Source: Phycisphaeraceae bacterium (GTDB lineage Bacteria; Planctomycetota; Phycisphaerae; Phycisphaerales; Phycisphaeraceae). Taken from it: a DNA stretch of 63,587 nucleotides. A program made the translations under genes and the position numbers. The stretch covers positions 1-63,587 of the forward strand of contig JADLFV010000100.1 of assembly GCA_020849625.1 (NCBI GenBank). Reading direction: 5' to 3'. Each line of letters begins with the position of its first letter. The first letter of the stretch is position 1. Of this stretch, positions 16,636 to 25,858 are shown one piece after another. Below the pieces are notes generated by a model that was not told the DNA's origin, did no database searches, and saw only the letters and a program-made list of their open reading frames with translations.

Positions 16636-17195
16636 GCGGGTTCAACATGCCGGTGGATGATGAGTTGTCGCTGCGCCTGGTGGAGCCGCGCTTTGCGGAG
16701 GGGCTTTACACGGTGATCGACACCAATCGCGATCACCTGCGGCCGTGGATGCCGTGGGCGGATCAGTCGCGCGAGCAGTTGCAGGCATGGGTGCAGAAGA
16801 CCGCTGAGAAGTTCGCCGCCCAAACGGACATCGCGTTGTCGATCCTGTGCCACGGCCAGGTCGTAGGCGGCAGCGGATTGCACGGGCTCGATTCGCCGCA
16901 CCACTTCGCGGAGACCGGCTACTGGCTGGCTGCTGACGCCCAGGGCAAGGGCATCGTCACCCGCTGCCTGCGCGTGTTGCTGGATTACGCCTTCGATGAA
17001 CGTGGCCTGCACCGCGTGCAACTGCATACGCTGCCGGATAACGCCCGCAGCCAGGCCGTGGCGCAACGTCTGGGTTTCACCCGGGAAGGCGTGCTGCGCG
17101 AAACGGTCATGCACAACGACAAGCACTGTTCGATGGTCATGTTCGGCCTGCTGGCGTCGGAATGGCGGCAGAATCGGGAAAGGAATATGCGATGA
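16632..17195 (+). CDS. RimJ/RimL-type N-acetyltransferase (paralogue)
   Basis: The 187-residue product shares its opening (LSLRLVEPRFAEGLYTVIDT, then NRDHLRPWMPWA) and CoA loop (DAQGKGIVTRCLRVLLDYAF) with the preceding protein. ATGA overlaps on both sides couple it to the upstream acetyltransferase and the downstream aldo/keto reductase. The start at 16632 is preferred over 16614 because it sits in the overlap and gives the conserved N-terminus. Confidence 0.86.
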   Translation: MSGFNMPVDDELSLRLVEPRFAEGLYTVIDTNRDHLRPWMPWADQSREQLQAWVQKTAEKFAAQTDIALSILCHGQVVGGSGLHGLDSPHHFAETGYWLAADAQGKGIVTRCLRVLLDYAFDERGLHRVQLHTLPDNARSQAVAQRLGFTREGVLRETVMHNDKHCSMVMFGLLASEWRQNRERNMR

Positions 17196-18184
17196 AATGG
17201 AAGATGATCGGTGACACGGGCCTGAAGGTTTCACCGCTGTGCATGGGCGTCATGACCTTTGGCTCGGATTCCGACGAGGATACCAGCGCCAAGGTGTACG
17301 CCCGCTGCCGCGAGGCTGGCATCAACTTCTTCGATTGTGCCAACGTCTACGCCGGCGGCAATTCGGAAATGATCCTCGGCAGTCTCATCAAACCCGAACG
17401 CGACAAGGTGATTATCACCAGCAAGATGACCTTCGGCCCGCGCGATCCGGCGATGGGTTTGCAGGGCTATGGCTCCAGCCGGTCCCAGATCATGCACCAC
17501 GTCGAGCACAGCCTGCAACGGCTCGACAGCGACCACCTGGATTTCTATTTCCTGCATCACTTCGACGTCAACACCGCGCAGGAGGATTCCATGCGGGCCA
17601 TGGACGACCTGGTGCGGGCGGGCAAGGTGCGCTACCCGGCCATCAGCAACTTCGCCGCGTGGCAGATCATGAAAGCGATCGGCATTTGTCAGCATCATGG
17701 CTGGGCCAAACCACGGCTATTGCAGCCGATGTACAGCCTGCTGAAGCGTCAGGCGGAAAGCGAAATTTTCCCGCTGGCGCAAAGCGAAAAGCTGGGCGTG
17801 ATCACCTACAGTCCGTTGGCCGGTGGCGTACTGACCGGCAAGTATGGACAGAAGCAATTCAGCGAAGTGGACGGCCGACTCAAGACCAGCCGACCTTACC
17901 AGCGTCGTTATGCCGACATGCGCGATTACCAAGTCGCTGCCACGCTCGGTCAGATCGCACAACAGCAGGGCGTACACCCGGTCACGCTGGCGATCGCCTG
18001 GATCATGGCCAACCCGGCTGTCACCTGCCCCATCATCGGGGCCCGCAACCTGGAGCAACTGCAGCCGGCCCTGGCGGCGCTGGATTTCGCGCTGTCGGAT
18101 GAGCTTTACAAGGAACTGTCCAGCCTGACCCCGGCTCCGGCCCTGGCGACAGACCGCGAGGACGAGCGGGCGCTGCATCGATGA
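17192..18184 (+). CDS. Aldo/keto reductase (copy 1)
   Basis: NAD(P)H-dependent carbonyl reductase of the AKR barrel family, 330 residues. The catalytic set is visible: Tyr in FDCANVYAGG, Lys in VIITSKM and His in FYFLHHFD. The NADP site includes PIIGARNLEQL. GGAAAGGA precedes the ATG at 17192, which overlaps the previous stop. A near-duplicate follows at 18270. Substrate unknown. Confidence 0.9.
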   Translation: MKWKMIGDTGLKVSPLCMGVMTFGSDSDEDTSAKVYARCREAGINFFDCANVYAGGNSEMILGSLIKPERDKVIITSKMTFGPRDPAMGLQGYGSSRSQIMHHVEHSLQRLDSDHLDFYFLHHFDVNTAQEDSMRAMDDLVRAGKVRYPAISNFAAWQIMKAIGICQHHGWAKPRLLQPMYSLLKRQAESEIFPLAQSEKLGVITYSPLAGGVLTGKYGQKQFSEVDGRLKTSRPYQRRYADMRDYQVAATLGQIAQQQGVHPVTLAIAWIMANPAVTCPIIGARNLEQLQPALAALDFALSDELYKELSSLTPAPALATDREDERALHR

Positions 18185-18269
18185 GACAACCGCAGCTTGA
18201 TCTCATGGGCGGATGCGGATTACGCGGATTCAACCTGCCGCTCCCACCTGGCGGAGACCGGAGTAGATC

Positions 18270-19268
18270 ATGAAGTGGAAGCTGATCGGCGACACCGGCG
18301 TGATGGTTTCACCCTTATGCTTCGGTACGAGTACGTTCGGCTCTGATTCAGATGAGCAGAACAGCGCCATGATCTATGCACGTTGCCGCGAGGTGGGCAT
18401 CAACTTCTTCGACTGCGGCAATGTCTATTCACAAGGCCGGTCTGAGATATTCCTCGGCAAACTCATCCGCAATGAGCGCGACAAGGTAATCATCACCAGC
18501 AAAGTCACCCACGGCCCACGCGATCAGGCGTTCGGACACGATCGCTACGGTTCGAGCCGGGCCCAGATTATGCACCACATCGAGCGCAGCCTGCAACGCT
18601 TGAACACCGACTATCTGGACTTCTACTTCCTGCACAACTACGACGCGGCCACCACCCAGGAAGATTCCATGCGGGCGATGGATGACCTGGTGCGTGCGGG
18701 CAAGGTGCGTTACCCGGCCATCAGCAACCATGCCGCGTGGCAGATCATGAAGGCCATCAGCATCTGTCAGCATGAGGGCTGGTGGATGCCGCGGTTGTTG
18801 CAACCGATGTACAGCCTGATCAAGCGTCAGGCGGAAAGTGAAATATTTCCGCTGGCGCAAAGCGAAAAGCTGGGCGTGATCACCTCCAGTCCGCTGGCTG
18901 GCGGCATACTGACCGGCAAGTACGGCCCCATGAGCAACCTGGATGCGGCCAAGGAGGGACGCATGAAGGACAACCAGACGATGCGCAGGCGTTACCCGGA
19001 TGAGCAGCAGTATGAAGCCGCCACGCAATTGGTGCAGGTTGCACGACAGAACGATACACATCCGGCCACGCTGGCGATCGTATGGGTCATGGCCAACCCG
19101 GCTGTCACCTGCCCCATCATCGGGGCCCGCAACCTGGAGCAATTGGCGCCCGCCCTGGCGGCATTGGATTTTGTGATGTCGGATGAGCTTTACCAGGAAC
19201 TGTCCAGCCTGACCCCGGCCCCGGCCCTGGCGACCGACCGCGAGGACGAGCGGGCGCTGCAAACCTGA
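18270..19268 (+). CDS. Aldo/keto reductase (copy 2)
   Basis: A 332-residue tandem duplicate of the preceding gene, with roughly three quarters of residues identical by eye and an almost identical C-terminal 70 residues. The catalytic residues Tyr (FDCGNVYSQG), Lys (VIITSKV) and His (FYFLHNYD) are kept. The two differ most in a loop (MSNLDAAKEGRMKDNQT here) likely to shape the substrate pocket, suggesting split specificity after duplication. Confidence 0.9.
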   Translation: MKWKLIGDTGVMVSPLCFGTSTFGSDSDEQNSAMIYARCREVGINFFDCGNVYSQGRSEIFLGKLIRNERDKVIITSKVTHGPRDQAFGHDRYGSSRAQIMHHIERSLQRLNTDYLDFYFLHNYDAATTQEDSMRAMDDLVRAGKVRYPAISNHAAWQIMKAISICQHEGWWMPRLLQPMYSLIKRQAESEIFPLAQSEKLGVITSSPLAGGILTGKYGPMSNLDAAKEGRMKDNQTMRRRYPDEQQYEAATQLVQVARQNDTHPATLAIVWVMANPAVTCPIIGARNLEQLAPALAALDFVMSDELYQELSSLTPAPALATDREDERALQT

Positions 19269-19404
19269 GACAAACGTGCAGTCGGTTTTCATTGACGGCA
19301 TTATGTCGAAAGTTGACAATATGCGCATTGCACTCCTGGAATATTTCCAGATGAAGTCTGATCTCCTGTGATGACGCATCGCGTGTTCATGGGATTTTGA
19401 TATT

Positions 19405-19505
19405 GGTGACCTGGTCACCGTTGGAGGAGATCGGTGCTGCGATTCGCAGGCATTCTGATCGTACAGCGGAACACGTTCACCGCTGCGGCGATCGCTGCGC
19501 CGCAG
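19405..19505. promoter_or_regulatory. Palindromes in the leader of the PEP-CTERM gene
   Basis: The 341-base gap 19269-19609 holds a perfect 15-bp palindrome GGTGACC-T-GGTCACC (19405-19419), which could be an operator. It also holds a perfect hairpin CTGCGGCG/CGCCGCAG (19483-19505). No coding sequence is visible in the gap. Confidence 0.4.
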
Positions 19506-19609
19506 GGTGCTGCACACATCAATGACAGTTGTTCCGCCGGGGTGTTCCCGACGGCGAAATGGGTCCGGGCGGTTTGCCAGCCGCGTACTGGCTTATGAGG
19601 AGAAATCCA

Positions 19610-20677
19610 ATGTATCAGTCACGATGTTCCTTGTTGTGTTTTGTATTGTTGTCGGCCATTGCAATGTCCGCGTTCCGGCCCACAACGTGTCGTGCCGTAT
19701 TGACGCTGGATGTGGATACCGGCAAGTGGGTGGAATCGGGCTTCGATGTGCAACTCGTGGCGGACGTCAACGCCCCGATCACCCGCTTTGCGTTCTCCAA
19801 AGGCGGCTCATTCGGAAACAACCTGTATGTTGCCACCAATGAAACCAACAGCAGGATTTTCAAGGTTGATGCTTTGGGCAATGTCAACCTGTTCTCGACC
19901 GCAACGACCACCATTAACGCCATCGTGTTTCCCGAAGCCGGCTCAGCGTTCGGATCGTCAGCTTATCTCGGAGCGGGCGATTCGTACTGGAACGGCAACA
20001 AGAACATCTACAGTTGCAGCGCGGCTGGGGTTATCAGCCTGTTTCTCAACGGCAGCCTGTTCATCGGAGGCACGATGAATGCCATCGAGTTCGCACCAGC
20101 CGGCAGCCTGTTCGGCGATGCCATGTTCAGCCAGGATGATGGCAACGATTCACTGTACAAGTTCACTGCTGCGCCTTCCGGGACCATTTTCGCCAACGGT
20201 ATTCCCCTGGCGGTGGATTTCATGTTTGACAAGTACGGATCTGAATTCGACGGTGACCTGATTGTTTCGCAAATTGAGAAGAGCGAGCACGGATCATTCC
20301 AGGACAAACTCTGGCGCGTTAAGTCAAATGGGGCGGTCAGCCTGTTTCTCGATGACGCTTCCAACGTGCACAACGGCGGCGGCACGATCACCGATCCGGA
20401 CGGCGCTTTCCAGGGTGACCTGTACTACATCGACAACTACTGGCCGAATGCCAGTCTCGGCGGTCGCATTTACCGTGTGACGCCCGAGGGGAATCGGACT
20501 GTTTTTGCCTCCGGATTCTCGGTTCGCGACCTGTCCGACGTGGTGGAGGGACCGGATGGATTCCTCTACGTGGCCGATGTCCAGTCCGGTGAGATTTACC
20601 GGATCATTCCCGAGCCGGGGAGTCTGGTGCTGCTGGCGCTGGGTGCGGCGGGGCTGATCAGTCGTCGCAGGCGTTAA
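19610..20677 (+). CDS. PEP-CTERM-anchored exported protein
   Basis: The 355-residue product has a signal peptide (LLCFVLLSAIAMSAF) and a C-terminal sorting signal: PEP, a hydrophobic stretch (GSLVLLALGAAGLI), then RRRR. Such proteins are handled by an exosortase encoded elsewhere. The body shows repeated propeller-like strands (NNLYVATNETNSRIFKVDAL, RVTPEGNRTVFASGF), so a six-bladed SMP-30-like propeller is likely. AGGAG precedes the ATG. Role: surface or matrix protein. Confidence 0.86.
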   Translation: MYQSRCSLLCFVLLSAIAMSAFRPTTCRAVLTLDVDTGKWVESGFDVQLVADVNAPITRFAFSKGGSFGNNLYVATNETNSRIFKVDALGNVNLFSTATTTINAIVFPEAGSAFGSSAYLGAGDSYWNGNKNIYSCSAAGVISLFLNGSLFIGGTMNAIEFAPAGSLFGDAMFSQDDGNDSLYKFTAAPSGTIFANGIPLAVDFMFDKYGSEFDGDLIVSQIEKSEHGSFQDKLWRVKSNGAVSLFLDDASNVHNGGGTITDPDGAFQGDLYYIDNYWPNASLGGRIYRVTPEGNRTVFASGFSVRDLSDVVEGPDGFLYVADVQSGEIYRIIPEPGSLVLLALGAAGLISRRRR

Positions 20678-20704
20678 GGCGTAGGTTGCCAATATGGACT
20701 TTGG

Positions 20705-20745
20705 TCGGGCCGCTTTACACGAATAAGGCGGCCCGATTTGATTTT
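20705..20745 (+). terminator. Rho-independent terminator after PEP-CTERM gene
   Basis: TCGGGCCGC (20705-20713) pairs perfectly with GCGGCCCGA (20728-20736), followed by TTTGATTTT. It lies 27 bases beyond the stop codon. Confidence 0.75.
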
Positions 20746-20865
20746 CTGATGGCACGCGGTTGTTTTTCGACCTCTGGTATAACGGAAACCTAATATTTAT
20801 CGGGCCGAACTTTTGACCGCTGACAGCGTAAGATATGACCGATAGAATGTAACAGGAGGTCGATT

Positions 20866-22257
20866 TTGAGCGATCAAGTTCGCTCCCACGTCAAATATTT
20901 CGTCCTCGACACCAATGTACTGCTGCACAATCCCGCAGCGCTGTACATGTTCGATGACAACGAGGTGGTCATTCCCTTCGCGGTGCTGGAGGAACTGGAC
21001 GACTTCAAGGGCCGCAATGATGACGTCGGACGCAATGCCCGCGAGGTGATCCGTCAGCTCGATTCGTTGCGGGTCAAGGGCAAGTTGCCCGAGGGCGTCA
21101 AGTGGAACGGTCACGGCGGAACCATCCGCGTGGATTTCTCCCAGGGCGAGCGCCCCTCCGCCCTGCGCGATGATGCGCCTGACAACCGCATCATCGGCGT
21201 CGCCTGGCAACTGCAGAATGCCGGCAAGCATTCCATCGTCATCACCAAGGACATCAACGTCCGCATCAAGTCCGACGCTCTGGGCATTCAGACCGAAGAC
21301 TTTGAAGCCCAGAAGGTTGACATCGACACCCTCTACACCGGCTACCTGTCCGCTGTGGTGCCCGGTGACGTGATCGATTCGCTCTACGAGGAAAAACAGA
21401 TCGAGCTTCAGCGCGTCAAACCGCACCTGTCGAGCAACGGCGAAATGACGGCGGTGGAGGTTTTCGCCAATCAGTTCGCTGTGCTGACCGAGCAGATGGA
21501 CGAGTCGCACACCGGGCTGGCGCGGCGTCTGGCTGACACCGATCACCTGATCCCCATCCACGGCCCGCGCAAGCCCGTGTTCGGCATCATGGCCCGCAAC
21601 GTGCAGCAGACGATGGCCTTCGACCTGCTGCTGGATGACGAGGTCAAGCTGGTCACCCTGCTGGGCACCGCCGGCACGGGTAAGACGCTGCTGGCCATCG
21701 CCGCCGGGATGCACAAGGTCTTCAACGAGCAGCGCTACGACAAACTGCTGGTCGCCCGTCCGATCATGCCCATGGGCCGCGACATCGGTTACCTGCCCGG
21801 CGATAAGGACGAGAAACTTTCCGCCTGGATGCAGCCGATCTTCGACAACCTGACATACCTGATGTCCACCCGCGGCGGCGGCACGCCCGGCTCGCAGCAC
21901 GCGGAATCCAAAAACCCCGAGCAGCGCATCAACCAGATGATGGCCACCGGGCAACTGGTGCTGGAACCGCTGACTTACATCCGCGGCCGATCCATTCCGC
22001 ATCAGTTCATCATCGTGGACGAGGCCCAGAACCTCACGCCGCACGAGGTCAAGACCATCGTCAGCCGCGTGGGCGAAGGCACCAAGATCGTGCTCACCGG
22101 CGATGTGGGCCAGATCGACAATCCCTACCTGGATTCCTCCAGCAACGGCCTGAGCTACATGGTCGAGCGCCTCAAGGGCCAGCCCATGGTCGGCCACGTC
22201 ACGCTGATCAAGAGCGAACGCAGCGAACTGGCCTCCCTGGCCGCGGCCAAGCTGTAG
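20866..22257 (+). CDS. PIN-PhoH family ATPase
   Basis: The 463-residue product combines an N-terminal PIN nuclease domain (residues 8-150; FVLDTNVLLHNP, LEELDDFK, VITKDINVRIKS) with a C-terminal PhoH ATPase (Walker A GTAGTGKTLLA, Walker B FIIVDEAQN). This fusion, often called PhoH2, is linked to RNA unwinding and cleavage. The start is a TTG: AGGAGGT lies five bases upstream and no ATG follows before the PIN motif, so weak initiation with a strong ribosome site is likely. Confidence 0.92.
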   Translation: MSDQVRSHVKYFVLDTNVLLHNPAALYMFDDNEVVIPFAVLEELDDFKGRNDDVGRNAREVIRQLDSLRVKGKLPEGVKWNGHGGTIRVDFSQGERPSALRDDAPDNRIIGVAWQLQNAGKHSIVITKDINVRIKSDALGIQTEDFEAQKVDIDTLYTGYLSAVVPGDVIDSLYEEKQIELQRVKPHLSSNGEMTAVEVFANQFAVLTEQMDESHTGLARRLADTDHLIPIHGPRKPVFGIMARNVQQTMAFDLLLDDEVKLVTLLGTAGTGKTLLAIAAGMHKVFNEQRYDKLLVARPIMPMGRDIGYLPGDKDEKLSAWMQPIFDNLTYLMSTRGGGTPGSQHAESKNPEQRINQMMATGQLVLEPLTYIRGRSIPHQFIIVDEAQNLTPHEVKTIVSRVGEGTKIVLTGDVGQIDNPYLDSSSNGLSYMVERLKGQPMVGHVTLIKSERSELASLAAAKL

Positions 22258-22427
22258 CTGTCTTCTGTCGGGCTGTTTATACTTCTGTCCACCAACGTCG
22301 GTCACCGAATTCCGCTACTGGCGGCTTGTCTTGCATCTCCAGGCTGGCATAACATATTGCCAACCAACGCATGGATGTGGCGACGTTGACCTGAACGGCT
22401 CGACAGCCCCGACAGAGCCAAGAACCC

Positions 22428-23981
22428 ATGAATCACGCGAGTTTGACAATTGCCCTTGGGGGCATTTGTGTTTGCGTCATCGGTGCTGTTGCGCGGGCGG
22501 ATGAGCCTGAGGCGTTCAGCTTTGACTGGCTGATCGCAGAGGCGCAGCGCCTGGCGGCCTCGCCCCCGCGCGAGCTTGCTGACGATCTGCCGCCGCCGTT
22601 GGGTCAACTGGATTACGACCAGTGGCGTCAGATTGCATTTGTTCCGCAGCGCACGCTGTTTCTTGACGAGCAACTGTCGTTCCAAGCGCAGTTCTACCAT
22701 CGCGGTAACGGACATCGCCGGCGCATGGCGGTGTCGTGGGTTGATCCGCAAACCGCAGCGATGCATCCGATCGACTATGACCCGACGATGTTCAACTTTT
22801 GCGCCGCGCCGCGGCCGGATGATGCGCTGTTGACACCGCAACTGGGCTTCGCCGGGATGAAAATCCTGACGCCGCTGAATCGGTCGGCCGATCAGCCCTA
22901 TGACGAGTTGATCTCGTTTCTGGGCGCCAGCTACTTCCGGGCGCTGGGCAAGGGGCAGGTGTACGGCACATCCGCACGCGGTATCGCCATCGACACGGGC
23001 TTGAGCGATACACCCGAGCAATTCCCCGCATTCACGCACCTCTACCTGGTCAAGCCGCAGCCGGGCGATCAACGGGTGGTGATCGGCGCCCTGCTGGAGG
23101 GTCAGTCGCTGACCGGCGCGTATCAGTTCACGGTTGAGCCGGGGGATGTGACCCGTGTGGTGGTCGAGGCCCGCCTGTTTTTTCGTGATGGCTGCCGAAC
23201 GCTGGGCCTTGCTCCCTTGACCAGCATGTTCGAGGCCGGCGAGAACGATCCACCCAGCGACGGCGACTATCGGCCGGAGGTGCACGATGCGGACGGATTG
23301 CTCGTGCGGGATGCCGCGGGTGATCTGTGGCGACCGCTGCACAATCCCCGTCACCTGGCCATCACCGATCTGCCGGCCGATCAGCCGGTGGGTTTCGGCC
23401 TGCTGCAGCGCGACCGCGACTTCGATCACTACCAGGACCTCGAGGCCCATTACCAGCGACGACCGAACGTCTGGGTGCGTTTCGATCAGTCGCCCGGCCC
23501 CGGCGCGGTGCGCCTGATCGAACTGCCGACCGACAGCGAGTATGCCGACAATGTTGTGGCGTTCTGGCTGGCGCAGGATGCTCCCGAAGCTGGCCGGACT
23601 TTGCACTTGCGTTACACGTTGCTTTTCTGCAGTGATCCATCACCCGGCCGCACCCTGGATGAGGCCGGCGCCATCGTCACCAATTCGTTTTTCGATCGCA
23701 TGGAGGATGGACGTCGGCGTGTGTTGCTCGACTATGCCGGTCCGGGACTTCCCGCAGTGCAGGACGCGGCCGACGTCGGTGATCTGGGCGTGCGATTGAC
23801 TGACGATCAGGCGGTGCAGCGGGACACCGTGACGCTGCTGCCGGTGCCCGAGCACAACGCCTGGCGCGTGACGTTTGTCGTCGGTGATCAAACCGGGACG
23901 CCACCGCTGCGCGTGCAGTTGACACGTGACGGTCAGCCAGTCGGGGAGACCTGGCTCGATCCCTGGGAGCCCAAGTCATGA
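22428..23981 (+). CDS. opgG: Periplasmic glucan biosynthesis protein OpgG/MdoG
   Basis: Periplasmic protein needed for synthesis of osmoregulated periplasmic glucans. The 517-residue product starts with a signal peptide (SLTIALGGICVCVIGAVARA) and carries family stretches such as FDWLIAEAQRLA, LGASYFRALGKGQVYGTSARG and RDFDHYQDLEAHYQRRPNVWV. It overlaps the glucosyltransferase gene opgH by four bases (ATGA), the operon order seen in proteobacteria. Confidence 0.93.
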   Translation: MNHASLTIALGGICVCVIGAVARADEPEAFSFDWLIAEAQRLAASPPRELADDLPPPLGQLDYDQWRQIAFVPQRTLFLDEQLSFQAQFYHRGNGHRRRMAVSWVDPQTAAMHPIDYDPTMFNFCAAPRPDDALLTPQLGFAGMKILTPLNRSADQPYDELISFLGASYFRALGKGQVYGTSARGIAIDTGLSDTPEQFPAFTHLYLVKPQPGDQRVVIGALLEGQSLTGAYQFTVEPGDVTRVVVEARLFFRDGCRTLGLAPLTSMFEAGENDPPSDGDYRPEVHDADGLLVRDAAGDLWRPLHNPRHLAITDLPADQPVGFGLLQRDRDFDHYQDLEAHYQRRPNVWVRFDQSPGPGAVRLIELPTDSEYADNVVAFWLAQDAPEAGRTLHLRYTLLFCSDPSPGRTLDEAGAIVTNSFFDRMEDGRRRVLLDYAGPGLPAVQDAADVGDLGVRLTDDQAVQRDTVTLLPVPEHNAWRVTFVVGDQTGTPPLRVQLTRDGQPVGETWLDPWEPKS

Positions 23982-25858
23982 ACGGTGAACCGGGCAATCT
24001 GCATGAGATGTATTCCGGCGCCCTGCGCCTGGTGCTGCGCGTGGTGCTGGTGGTGCTGGCAGTGGCGGTGACCACGTGGGCGACCTGGGTGTTTCACGGG
24101 GTGTTGCAGCATCTGGAGGGGGAGTGGATCGTGCTGGACACCGTGTTGCTGGCGATGTTCGCGGTGCTGTTTTTCTGGATCGCGTTTTCATTCTGGACGG
24201 CCGTGGCGGGTCTGATGCAATTGTTGCGCCGCGATCAGTTTTCGCTGTTTCCCATTTCGTCGCCGTACCGGCCGGTGCCGCGCGGCTACCAGTTGCCACG
24301 GACGGCCATCGTGATGCCGATCTACAACGAGAATCCCGCCATGGTCTTCGCCACCGTGCAGGCCATGCACGCCAGCCTGGCGCGTACCGGCCACGAGGAC
24401 CGCTTCGATTTTCACGTGCTGTCGGACACCAATAATCCGCAGATCGCTCAGCAGGAACAGCGGGCTTATCAGATCCTGCAGCAGCGCCTGGGGCCGGACG
24501 CTGTCGTTCATTATCGCCGCCGCGAGCAGAACACCGGGGGCAAGTCGGGTAATCTTGATGAGTTCTGCCATCGATGCCGGCAGCAGTATGAGTGCATGCT
24601 GGTGCTGGATGCCGACTCGGTGATGACGGGCCCGACGATCGTGGAGATGGCGCGGCGGATGCGTGGTGATCCCAAGCTGGGCATTTTGCAGGCGCCGCTG
24701 AAACCGGTGGGCCGCCATTCGCTGTTCGCCCGCATGCAGCAGTTTGCCGCCAGCGTTTACGCGGAGGTTTACACCGCGGGCTTCGCCTTGTGGACGCAGA
24801 GCGACAGCAACTATTTCGGTCACAACGCCCTGATCCGTCTGCAACCGTTCGTGGAGCACTGCGAGCTTCCCACGCTGCCGGGCGATCCTCCGCTGGGCGG
24901 GCAGATTCTCAGCCATGATTTCGTGGAAGCGGCCCTGATGCGCCGGGCCGGGTACACCGTGCGCATGGCCTGGGACCTGATCGGCAGCTACGAACAGGTG
25001 CCCACACGCCTGATCGATTTCGCACGCCGCGATCAGCGCTGGTGCCAGGGCAACATGCAGCATCTGCGCGTCCTGGCCTTTCATGGTCTGCACCCGGTCA
25101 GCCGCTGGCACCTGGTCACCGGCGTGATGAGTTATCTCAGCTCGCCGCTGTGGCTGATGATGATGCTGATCGGCGCTGCGGCGGCATTGGCGGGCAGCCT
25201 GGCGGGTTTCAATTCTCACAACGACAGCTCGCCTGTCGTGGGCGTGGGGCTGTTTGTGCTGACGTTGGCCATGCTGTTTCTGCCGCGATTCTTCGCATTC
25301 ATGAGCCTGGTGCTCGATCGCCCGCGGCAGGAGGCGCACGGTCGGGACACGCACATTGCCTTTTCCGTGTTGATCGAATGCGTCTTTTCAGCCCTGATTG
25401 CACCGATCCTGATGCTGTTCCACAGTCGCTTCGTGCTCAACATCTTCCGCGGCCGCAGCATCCGCTGGAACCGCCAGCCACGCGATGACAGTGGGACCGG
25501 TTGGCGCGAGGCGGCGGCGAACTTCGGATGGTCCACCATCATCGGACTGGTCGCACTGATCGGCGGATCGTTGCTGCTGCCGCAGTTGCTCTGGTGGTTT
25601 TCACCCATCTGGGGCGGACTGTGCCTGTCGATTCCGCTGGCGGTGATACTGGATTCCCCGGCGGTCGGCCGCTGGCTGCAGCGCCACCGGTTGCTGCTGA
25701 TTCCCGAGGAAATCCAGCCGCCGCGCATACTGCGCCATCAGAGTCTGCTGACTGAGCGCTATGACGCACTGCTGCGGGATGAAGCGGCGCCCGCTTCGTC
25801 AGCTTCCAGCGAACCGGGTGATGATCCTCAACTGCTTGGCGCCACCTCGCCCACGTAG
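23978..25858 (+). CDS. opgH: Glucans biosynthesis glucosyltransferase OpgH
   Basis: Inner-membrane GT2 enzyme that polymerises glucose for periplasmic glucans. The 626-residue product has N-terminal spans (near residues 13-33 and 50-75) and a GT2 domain (VMPIYNENP, LDADSVM, SHDFVEAALMRRAG, and the QxxRW motif in DQRWCQGN). At least four C-terminal spans follow. It lacks the very long N-terminal extension of the E. coli protein (about 850 residues). The last 31 bases overlap the convergent polymerase gene. Confidence 0.93.
   Translation: MNGEPGNLHEMYSGALRLVLRVVLVVLAVAVTTWATWVFHGVLQHLEGEWIVLDTVLLAMFAVLFFWIAFSFWTAVAGLMQLLRRDQFSLFPISSPYRPVPRGYQLPRTAIVMPIYNENPAMVFATVQAMHASLARTGHEDRFDFHVLSDTNNPQIAQQEQRAYQILQQRLGPDAVVHYRRREQNTGGKSGNLDEFCHRCRQQYECMLVLDADSVMTGPTIVEMARRMRGDPKLGILQAPLKPVGRHSLFARMQQFAASVYAEVYTAGFALWTQSDSNYFGHNALIRLQPFVEHCELPTLPGDPPLGGQILSHDFVEAALMRRAGYTVRMAWDLIGSYEQVPTRLIDFARRDQRWCQGNMQHLRVLAFHGLHPVSRWHLVTGVMSYLSSPLWLMMMLIGAAAALAGSLAGFNSHNDSSPVVGVGLFVLTLAMLFLPRFFAFMSLVLDRPRQEAHGRDTHIAFSVLIECVFSALIAPILMLFHSRFVLNIFRGRSIRWNRQPRDDSGTGWREAAANFGWSTIIGLVALIGGSLLLPQLLWWFSPIWGGLCLSIPLAVILDSPAVGRWLQRHRLLLIPEEIQPPRILRHQSLLTERYDALLRDEAAPASSASSEPGDDPQLLGATSPT

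Noticed and set aside
20797..22305. 502-residue minus-strand frame opposite phoH2
   Set aside because: Its codon pattern mirrors the PIN-PhoH gene, which has a strong ribosome site and intact Walker motifs.
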